From assembly GCA_958295665.1 (NCBI GenBank), contig OY282560.1:190590061-190654060 (forward strand): DNA of 64,000 nucleotides, given 5' to 3'. The first letter of the stretch is position 1. Each line of letters begins with the position of its first letter. Positions 55,770-64,000 of this stretch are shown piece after piece. The position numbers were made by a program, and so were the translations under genes. The notes under the pieces were generated by a model. It was not told where the DNA came from and did no database searches. It saw only the letters and a list, made by a program, of their open reading frames with translations. This DNA is from Tipula vernalis. Taxonomy: Eukaryota; Arthropoda; Insecta; Diptera; Tipulidae.

Positions 55770-56575
55770 GGTCAATCCGCAGTGTTGTAATCCTTTAATC
55801 ACAAAAACTTTAAAAATATATCTAGAGCTGTTAGTATTAAGTTATTCGAAAATGCTAAAAATTTCCTAAACCGCGAAATAACTGGCGATAGAGTTTGTGA
55901 GAAGTGCAGCTGAAAACTTTATGATTTGAAAGAAATGCAAATTTTACCAAACCTACCGATTGATGCAACATCATCTGCATCATCTGATACCTCTCCATGA
56001 CAGTCAGAGAGAATATCACCACCATCAGAAATTATTCAGTGTACAAATGAGTGGGTCATCTATAAAGAAAAAAAGACAGTCAGAGAATGTTTACTGTAAA
56101 AGCAGGTGGAAAAAGTAATAAAGGTTACTTATGAAAATGTGCTGTGCATTCCAGTTTCCAAGATCTCTCAATAATAAGCAATATTGAAGAAGCACACAGA
56201 GGAGTTTTACACATGTACAAATATCAGCCGTCAGCTTCCTGGGTCATGATTACGTTAGCATTCATGATGAAATTGGTGCTCGAATTCATAAGCAGAAACT
56301 ACTGGTATTATACAGTTTATCTGAGGCATATAATAATGTTTTAGAAAAACATCCATCTGAATCCATAGGATTCTCTAAATTTGAAGAACTTCGACTAAAA
56401 GAATGTATATTAGCAAGAAGACCAGGAGCACATAATGTATGTGTTTGTATAATTCATCAAAATAATAATTTATTATGTCCAGCGTCCAGTGATATCAAAA
56501 ATTATACAATTGGATATTATAGAGTTGGATCTGCTAGAGAACAATCAAACTATATCTACAGATAGTAAAAATTAA
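55770..56575 (+). pseudogene. Remnant of an uncharacterised repeat-borne protein family
   Basis: A Cys-rich N-terminal part in shifting frames (PQCCNPL around 55778, then RVCEKCSW around 55890) has the C-C...C-x2-C look of a zinc-binding domain. After frame breaks, ISRQLPG (about 56222) and HDYVSI are followed by an open stretch, ARIHKQKLLVLYSLSEAYN, EKHPSESIGFSKFEELR and RRPGAHNVCVCIIHQNNNLL, to a stop at about 56573. The ensemble (KKDYVS..., VLxxLxExYxxFxEKHPxxxIGFSKFxxLRPxxCVL, then HxVCVCxxHQN) is a combination I remember from uncharacterised arthropod and cnidarian proteins that are often multicopy. Function is unknown. Confidence 0.45.
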
Positions 56576-56599
56576 TCTTGAAAATGGGGAATATGTTGT

Positions 56600-58585
56600 A
56601 ATTTTTGATTTTTCGGAGAACTATAAGTTCGTCACACAAAATAAAATACAAGCAGCACACTACTATTAGACCACAAGTTTTCTCGTCAACAAGTTTCTCG
56701 TCTTAGCTTCCAAACACGCAATAAAAATAAATTTATTATAGTTTTTAAGCCATCTAACGGAAGAAAACAATTACATTTTTTCATCTTTGAAGTCACCTAG
56801 CGACAAAACTAGGCCGTAAGCTACCCCCAAACACGATTTACCACTTATTTGAGAGGTTGAACTATTTTCTATCAAATGCTACGTTACGTTTATCGATATT
56901 TTGGTAACTGTGCTCTCTAGCGGCAAAAATATAAACAAATATTCAAATATTCATAACTCTTTAGATAGCGGTATTTATCAAAAATAAATTATGATACAAT
57001 TTAAGGTGATTTAATACCTTTTCAAAATAGTATCGTTTTCGAAAATACTCCTCTTAAAACCAAAGATACAACCATTTATTTAGGAGACAAAAATTAGAAT
57101 ATGAAAACTGTCAAAATTAAAAAGTCAAATAACGGGACAACCAAGCCACAAATAAAAAAAACGGTCTGCTTATTTTCAATATGGAACACGATTACAACAA
57201 AAAAAATGAAATTGGAGAGGTTAAGGTTGAAAATTTCAAAAAATTTAGTCAAATACCCTGGAATAATCCATGTACTTCTTTCAGAACCGTACCTAGCTTA
57301 AATTCGAAATTTTGCTTTGAAGTTTATTTCTAAAATAATCTTATTGGTTTGCTAGCATGCCGAATATAAATCCATTCGTTAAAATATTTAAAAATGTTCA
57401 GCAAATTAAAAATTTTAAATTTACTACCTATTTAACAACAATAGAAATTTAAAGGGGTCCATAAATTTTATAATTTTGTGAATTTTCCGAATTTAAGTGT
57501 TTTAGCAGACATCAATAATTTTAAAAGTTTTTAAGGGATTTAAAGAACTTCACTTGTATTTGATAGTTCGATGTTATTCAAGAATTTTAGAGCCTATTCG
57601 AAGGATTCTTGATAAAGTCCGAGATTTCTATTCTCATTGCGTATCGTTTTGTTGAGCTTAGCCTTAACTTGCTTAATAGTATTAGTTAGTAACATTGGGT
57701 TATTTGACAAATAATTCCATATTTACACGAATTTAAATTTGTTTTTTAAACATTATACAAAGTAAAAGTAGTAAAATAAAATAAAAGGCAAAACTTTGAT
57801 TTGTTCAGTTTCAACCATATTTTTTGAGCGTTGGAGAAATCGGAAAAGCTGAATTGTTGGAGATCAATCGACATTCACGTATTGTAATATAGGGATTTTC
57901 CGAATTGTTCTTGGGTAATCGAGATTGTTCCGTGCGGTTTGTTCTAAATTTATTAAGTTTTTCGACATTTCTAGGCTTATTTGAGATTTTTAAAGGTTTT
58001 CCAATTAATTTGAATTTTGTAAGGCAATTTTCTCCTCTTAGCTTTGAGTTGTAAGAACTTGCAGAGTTACACAGAGTTTACACATATAAATCTAGGTGCT
58101 GATATGGGTTATTCGAAATTATTCAAGAATGTCAATGTTATTTACGTTGCACAAGGCAGTGATTGTCAGTTATAGGATTTCCTTTGGTTTTACATACTTA
58201 CGGATAATTTGATATTTGAGAACTTGTAACGAGTGGGTCGTTTATTTGTGGTTTAATCCCTTGTTATAATCATTTCTGAATGCATAGAAATATTTAGGGT
58301 TCACGTTAGTCGGTGCACAGTTGTAAGTTGATGAGTTCTGTCAATTTGAAAATAAAAAAATAAAAAAAATTGGGATTCTAGTTCGGGTGCTATCCAGTGT
58401 CTTGTTTGGCGCCTGCATCAGAGAAGGGAGTTCGGCTATATAATGGATTTGACAGAAGAAAGAAAAGAAAAAATAAGAGGAAAAAGGGGATTGATTTGGA
58501 GACAACATAAAACTTGGTGTGTAAGACAAAATAAAACTTAAAAATAAATTAAAAAAAAAAAAAAGAGAAATTGTAAAAGTTGAAA
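56600..58585. other. AT-rich DNA, no genes seen
   Basis: Only short frames (for example 66 codons at 57101) of no known family; no repeats stood out. Confidence 0.4.
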
Positions 58586-58589
58586 AACA

Positions 58590-59520
58590 GTGCTAACGGT
58601 GCTTATATAATAAGTGGATATATCGTTTGAGTAACCGGGTGGAACCAAAAGGAACCAAAGTTTAATTTTAGTTGGCAAAAATCGGAATATAAAAAACAAA
58701 ACAAAACCAAGTTTAACCGATCGCTTTGCCAACGGTAAAATCCAGTTACCACCGAGTATTGTGGTATGCCAGAGAATAAATTCTGGTAATTAGTGCCAGA
58801 AGTAAGCGGATAATACAAAGGGTCCATATCGTTGCCTTGTAGCTGTAAATGGTGGCGTCTTCTAGAGCATAGGATATAAAAGCAGTTAGTCGAATTCCAG
58901 CTCATACACTATCGGAACGGGAAACATCATTAATCATTTACTGTAATATCACCATTTGTTTTAAGTTAATTATATTTCTGTTTAAGTATTTTGATTAAAT
59001 TTAGATTTAGTGTGAGGTCTGACCGGAGGTGTGAATACTCGCCTCGTGATTGTATTCCGGGTGTGTGGTTTTTTTTCCTTCCAACTTTTTTATCGTTTTA
59101 GCTACAGTCGGCGTATTCGCAGAGCGCTCCGTATGCGACGACAGCCTAAGTATCGCAGCAAATTTATTACCCGGACGACGAGTGGTTATATCTCCAACGC
59201 AGATTCAACTAATTTTTTTTGTAAATAATGTTTGTTTGTAATTAAATATAATTGTGTAAATGGTGATAATATTGAAAAGGATATGTGTTGTTAATTTTAC
59301 ACAATTTCAGGGAGTGATCATGATGTGCGGCGTGGGTGCCTAATGTGCGTGTTGTTTTGTTTTTAGGAAATGTCCAGTTCTCAGCAGCTTACAAGCCCCT
59401 GGTAGACGCGGCCAATTCCCACCTCTAGACTGCGCGTTAGTCAGGCAAATGCTGCAGGCCGTAATCCAGGTGGATTCTGAAAACGGGCTACAAACTCGTG
59501 TTGGCCAGCTCGTTACAAAC
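58590..59520 (+). other. Possible LTR/leader with a plus-strand core promoter
   Basis: More complex sequence than its surroundings. GGATATAAAAGCAG at about 58870 is a good TATA box, followed about 20 bp later by TTAGTCGAATTCCAG, an initiator-like context. Downstream are TGACCGGAGGTGTGAATAC and a GC-rich block to 59520 including ATGTCCAGTTCTCAGCAG with an early stop. This could be the LTR and leader of an LTR retroelement. I found no second copy in the window. Confidence 0.3.
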
Positions 59521-59999
59521 TTTTAAGACTATTCAATATACTTTGAAAATTCGACATTTTTGAGATTATATCGAAATTCTTGATGCATAATGACGATTGA
59601 AGAATATTTACATTAAGAACAAATGTTCTAAATTTTTTCCAAAAAATACCCTTTCTCATATCAAATTTGTGAATAAAATGATTTGAGTTGAAAAGCTTCG
59701 ATAAGTAAAAGCTCTTAAAACTAAAAGTTCTTGACATTTCTTCCAAATACATGATTTATGCTCATAAAACGTTTTAACAAAAAATATAATTTATAGAAAG
59801 GCACAAAAATCGCCGAGAAACTATAAATAAATTATCAAGCTTAAAGCTCATTAAAAACAAATACTCTAAATTAATCCCAAAATACCACGTTTCTTTACAA
59901 TATCAAATTTGAAAGTCAAGTGGTATGGTTTGAAAAGCTCTTAATAGTTTACATTGAGCACAAATATTCTAAATCCTAACCAAAATTCCGTCATCCTGT

Positions 60000-61140
60000 A
60001 GTGGTATATAGGTGCCGTAATTTGTTACAGGAGTGAATTCGAGATCAGCCCTGATCGAAGTTCTTATACCAAGGAGAATAAATGGAAGAATTCGGTGGGG
60101 TATTCGATCTAGCTTAAAGAGAGGCTTTTAAATGGCGATGTAGTCGCTCTACCATGCCATTTGCCTGAGGGTGATATGTCGTCGTTCGTATTCTGTGAGA
60201 ACCTAATAGTTTAGTAAATTCTTTGAATAGGTTACTTTCGAATTGACTGCCTTGATCAGTCGTGATTTCGAGTGGAGCACAAAATCTCGAAATGTACTGG
60301 TCTAAGAAAGCTCTCACTACCGTACTTGCTCTCATATCCGTTAGGTGTATGGCTTCTGGCCATGGTATAGATTGCCTTTAGACGGGTTTTGTGTATATCT
60401 TCTGAAGCGACAGGAATCTGATGGTAAGCACGCACGATATATATCTTCGAGAAAATGATGCAGCCTTGAAGGTTAAGGGAAAAGATGTGGATATGTGGGA
60501 GAGGATGCCTATCTGGTACTGTAATCGCGTTTAATCGTCCATAGTCACAGCAAGGTCGCCAGTCGTTGCCGTCACGTTTTGGAACAAGGTGCAAAGGTGA
60601 AGCTGCGCTGGAAGAACTCTGTCTACATAATCCCAGTTGTAGCATATGTTCAAACTCGTTTTTGGCTATCTTATGTATTTCCGAATCTAGTCGTCTCGGT
60701 CTTGAAAAGGGTAAGTGGCTTTCGGTAACGATTACGTGCACTACGTTATGTTTTACGGGGAGATCATAACGAGGTTCCTGCGTAAGACTGGGAAATTTAC
60801 GGAGGGGTGTGCCATATGGACCTTCGATTGCAAATAATCGGGGTATCATATCAGTTGGAATGTTAGCATCCACTGTGTTTGAGGTTTACGCCCAATCCAA
60901 ATTTAGCCAATTATTGGTTTTGTTACTGATGCGATGACAAAAGGGTGTCGAAAATTGCGACGCAAGCCTAAATCTACGTGCACTAGACGTGTGCCGGGTG
61001 CTTATGCTAGAGCCGTTAGCTGCCACCAAGCGACTCTCCAAATCGTTTACAATATGTCTAAAGTAGGTTTTTGGTACGACGGAAACATCTGTACCAGTAT
61101 CGAAAAGAAAATCAATTGTAATGGAATATTAAATGGTTAA
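60000..61140 (-). pseudogene. Gypsy element B pol: protease, RT, integrase; internally deleted
   Basis: Minus strand. Protease: IDFLFDTGTDVSVVP (about 61115-61070), with the DTG active site. RT: LPVKHNVVHVIVTESHLPF, FEHMLQLGLCRQSSSSAASPLHLVPKRDGNDWRPC, DYGRLNAITVPDRHPLPHI and SKIYIVRAYHQIPV (60800-60420), where the first catalytic Asp (usually SKIDLVRAYHQIP) is Tyr. At DIHKT (about 60395) the sequence jumps to integrase: DMRASTVVRAFLDQYISRF, ITTDQGSQFESNLF (second Asp) and TTYHPQANGMVERLHRHLKASL (catalytic Glu) down to 60114, then LLGIRTSIR. RT palm and thumb, RNase H and the first half of integrase are deleted. It is dead. Confidence 0.85.
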
Positions 61141-61149
61141 GGGACGATT

Positions 61150-61956
61150 GTAATAAGTCCCGTCGGTTGTCGCACTCACCTTGGGACAATTTAGTTTTCC
61201 GTTTGAGATTTGGAACTTGAGGTAGGTTTTTGTCCAAAAGAACAACCCTCACATTTTTTGGCATTATCTTTAAATTTGCGGGAGTACCAGCATAGCCAAT
61301 AACCGCTGCGTCGACGTGAATTGCTGCAAGATTGCGTTTGGTTTCTTGAACTCGGTTAAATTTCACATTAAGTTGTTCGATAGCTCTCTGAAGACTCGCT
61401 AGTGAAATTTCTGATGGATTAGAATATGATTTAGGTGCGCTTAATGGGTTAGGTTCGACAGTGTTACAAACGAAATTGTGACGATTAATTTCAAAAATAC
61501 GATCTACGAACTTGATATCGTCTTCTTCTCTAATTGCAACAATAAATCTAATTGAATCCGGTAATCTACCCAACCAGAGAGTTTTTAGCGGTAAAAGTCA
61601 GATGGGGCAAAATCGCCCATATCGGTAGATTTAAGAAGGTTCTCTATTCTACCTTGTTCTGATACCGATCGTCTCTTAATGACCTCATCTCGAAGAATAT
61701 CATACTTATTATTTTTGGGTGGCTTGCGGATTATACTAGCTATCGAAGCTATCACGTTTACCGGTAGCTGAGCTATCGCGAAATTTAATATGTTTTCGTC
61801 ATTAGTTATCCGTCTAACCTTAAACAATGCCTCAAGCTGTTTAAACCAGAGTTCAGGCATATCATTCCAGAATTGTGGAATTGGTACTTCAGCTATATTT
61901 ACCTTAAAATTGTCCTCTGGCTTATGAGTGTCATTGTTATTCTCATTATCTGACAT
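61150..61956 (-). pseudogene. Gypsy element B gag, broken
   Basis: ATG at 61956 opens MSDNENNNDTHKPED and then PQFWNDMPELWFKQLEALFKV and KYDILRDEVIKRRSVSEQGR, the capsid-like core of Ty3/gypsy Gag (F-x-x-x-x-P-x-x-WFxQxEAxF). A stop after APSDFYR (about 61585) is followed in another frame by LGRLPDSIRFIVAIREEDD and a coiled region, then CWYSRKFKDNAKKCEGCSF (about 61295-61240), a zinc-finger-like end seen in this gypsy group. Gag and pol are neighbours on the same strand. The LTRs of this copy were not found. Confidence 0.8.
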
Positions 61957-62948
61957 GTTTCTATTAGTTATAATTACGAATTTCTAATTGCAACTAATAG
62001 ACACAATTTTTTAGTTTGAGTTCGGATGTTTCATTCTCGTTCGAAATACTTGATTTGTCTTCAATATTTCATTGAAATTGCAGTTATGAATATTAAAAGT
62101 AGCGAGTATTCTAACCCTCCAGTTTTGATTTATTATCTTTAGGTGCCTTTAAATAACATTTAATTATTGATTACTGTTCAAAAAATAAAATTAACAGTCA
62201 ACTTACAAATGTTCTGTTTCCTTGTCTCTAAAGATGGTGAATTGAATTTCTCTCAACAATCATATTTTCTAATACTGCTCTTACCACACAATTCGAGTAG
62301 ATCCAATTTTCAGATGGGCTTGAGTTTCAATCAGCCCGCAATTTATCTAAATTTTTCGTATTTAGATGTTGCATATAATAGAAAGCACCTGACTTTTCAA
62401 TTATTATAACACATTTTGTACGCAAAATTAACTCAACGCCTAATTAGGAATTATCCGAAGCATAAATGACACACAATTACTAAATTAACAGAATTTTGTT
62501 TTAACCTGACCCAATACCGAATTAGAAATTATTTTAAATGAAAGCTAAACAATTCGTAAGTAGGAATTCTTCTCCAAATGAATTTTATTGTTTTAAGTGG
62601 GCAAATTCATTTTTCAATCAATAAATTCACTGACAAAATGCTATTTTCCATAAAATTCCAGTTTACTTGCTTCAATTTTCGTTCTATAAAATCTGACATT
62701 TTACATTTATAATTTGTATCTTCATTATAATTTGACCGTAAATTATGTTCAGTGTAACATTTATATATTTGTCAGTGTAACGTTTATAAAAATACTAAAA
62801 GACAATATTCCCAAATTATGTCGAAAAATAATATCAATACAGATACTTTCATGAAGGGACATTAATGTGCCATAAATTATTGCTTAACAGAGTACTAGCT
62901 GTGAACAGAAAATGTGTCTAAGAAGGCAGGAATTTCTATATTCGTTAT
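61957..62948. other. AT-rich DNA, no genes seen
   Basis: Upstream (on the minus strand) of the gypsy B gag start, so leader or LTR sequence is expected here, but no repeat partner was found. Confidence 0.35.
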
Positions 62949-63249
62949 TTGCTGCGTTCCATTTAACGTGGCAAACTACACACAAGTACTTCTGATTGCT
63001 CGCAGCTACTCTTGCTAAATTTTATGAGTAGTTTGCTTTTTGAATTTATGGCGACTTCGTTACCAGAATATTTAATAAAACTAATCGGTAAGAAATGGCT
63101 GATCAGTTTTCAAATTAATAATTAATTTTCCAAATTTCCATGTTGCACGTAAATATTTTTAAATTAAATTTTATTTTCGCAACTAATTTTCTGCGTTCCA
63201 TTTACCATCTACTCCCAAGTACTTTGCCAGGCCAAATGGAACGCAGCAA
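62949..63249. mobile_element. MITE with 16-bp perfect TIRs
   Basis: TTGCTGCGTTCCATTT (62949-62964) and AAATGGAACGCAGCAA (63234-63249) are perfect inverted repeats 301 bp apart. A third copy, CTGCGTTCCATTTACC, lies inside at about 63190 in the left orientation, so the right 60 bp forms its own hairpin. Both left-type copies are followed at similar spacing by CAAGTACTT. There is no coding. It has the size and structure of a MITE. Confidence 0.72.
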
Positions 63250-64000
63250 TTAGGAGAACAGAACGTCGACGATATTTCAAAACATAAGCTTCCAAATAGA
63301 AACCCATTTAGACACTACTGTAACACATCATGTGCTTACTTTGAAATTTTGTTCTGTGGAGCCACCTACGGCTATTATTGATTATTGGTAATTGGTTTGT
63401 TTGTTAAAGTTAATTTTGTTGTTATGTTGGTGTTTCCATACCTTATCAAAAGACAAAAAAAAGGGAGAGAGAGAGAGTTAGAAAATACGGATTGAGAAGG
63501 ACGTTCATTGACATTCTGTGACATGAATTGAAGACATTTTTTTACATGAATAAAACAAAATAAAAATAAAATTGACGATAAAGTGTTTTACTTAGCCCAC
63601 CTTATTACAAAGTAGCAACCGAACGTGTGGCTAAATAAAAAAAAAAAAATTAAAGTGACGGTCGAAGGAAAATCGACCATGCGATTTTGAGAATTTAGAA
63701 AGCAACATAAGAAATACTGACACCGCATCGGCATTCATCACCATCTTTGTGAATGTAATAATTCGATCAACAATATTGTGTACATCACGCCAGAAACCCT
63801 ATTTTAGAATAACCAAGTTTTCTATATATATTTCCCACCCTTGTGCTTGTTATTAGAAAATTAGTACATAACGTACTTTAGGAAATAGGATGGGATAGCT
63901 CACATAATTATCACACCGGAAATTCCATATATTAAGCTTACATAATAAAACGTACTTTTCGGTTTATAATGATTGTGCAACATTGTGCATTGTGAATCTC
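63250..64000. other. No gene seen
   Basis: AT-rich with a GA tract (about 63462-63478) and A-runs; nothing recognised up to the window end. Confidence 0.4.

Noticed and set aside
58590..58905. Two overlapping minus-strand frames of 64 and 100 codons
   Set aside because: Low-complexity tail and no family motif. The plus-strand promoter-like sequence explains the local complexity better.

Overview
This is eukaryotic nuclear DNA. It is AT-rich, intron-bearing and full of degenerate transposons, with no operons, ribosome binding sites or compact genes. The mix of families (BEL/Pao, Ty3/gypsy, LOA-type LINE with RNase H, jockey-like gag, RTE, CR1-like LINE, an I-type LINE tail, Tc1/mariner, piggyBac, Harbinger) points to an insect, most likely a dipteran. 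The species cannot be read from the window. I recognise no host gene with confidence; one exon-like reading frame (46578-46774, minus) is the only candidate.

Layout. 0-7 kb: a jockey-like gag fragment, a diverged tandem repeat, a broken two-gene Harbinger element (3.2-5.25 kb), a GC-rich patch and a TTAATTAA-rich patch. 7.9-9.5 kb: an unclassified DNA transposon with 45-bp terminal inverted repeats. 11.25-14.8 kb: a CR1-like LINE on the minus strand with a PHD-like zinc-finger ORF1 remnant. 16.4-17.2 kb: a near-perfect palindrome of about 780 bp. 17.8-19.7 kb: a complete but dead Tc1-like element with about 333-bp inverted repeats. 20.7-22.8 kb: a (CCACAT)n array. 22.9-23.2 kb: a BEL gag scrap. 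25.2-31.2 kb: a mariner-like transposase split by a 5.3-kb LOA-type LINE that has 12-bp target duplications. 31.3-43.8 kb: a dead gypsy element whose pol is split by a composite insertion (11-bp ends at 31757 and 41685). That insertion carries a piggyBac-like remnant, and next to it sits a full-length BEL/Pao element (32382-39406). 45-50.4 kb: RTE fragments with a second, 5'-truncated LOA copy between them. 53.2-55.2 kb: an inverted pair of short satellite arrays, with an I-type LINE 3' end inserted between them. 55.8-56.6 kb: a remnant of an uncharacterised repeat-borne protein family. 60.0-61.96 kb: a second dead gypsy element on the minus strand. 62.95-63.25 kb: a MITE.

Most sequences here are decayed copies in different states of ruin. 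The exception is the BEL/Pao element: its 762-bp LTRs look identical, and it has a 5-bp target duplication, a tRNA-Phe primer site and one open 1747-codon gag-pol frame, so it is a recent and possibly mobile insertion. I found no convincing new biological system. The most unusual structures are the nested insertion stack, the telomere-like TTAGG tails on two LOA LINEs, the 780-bp palindrome, and the Tc1 element whose long inverted repeats include the end of its own transposase gene.
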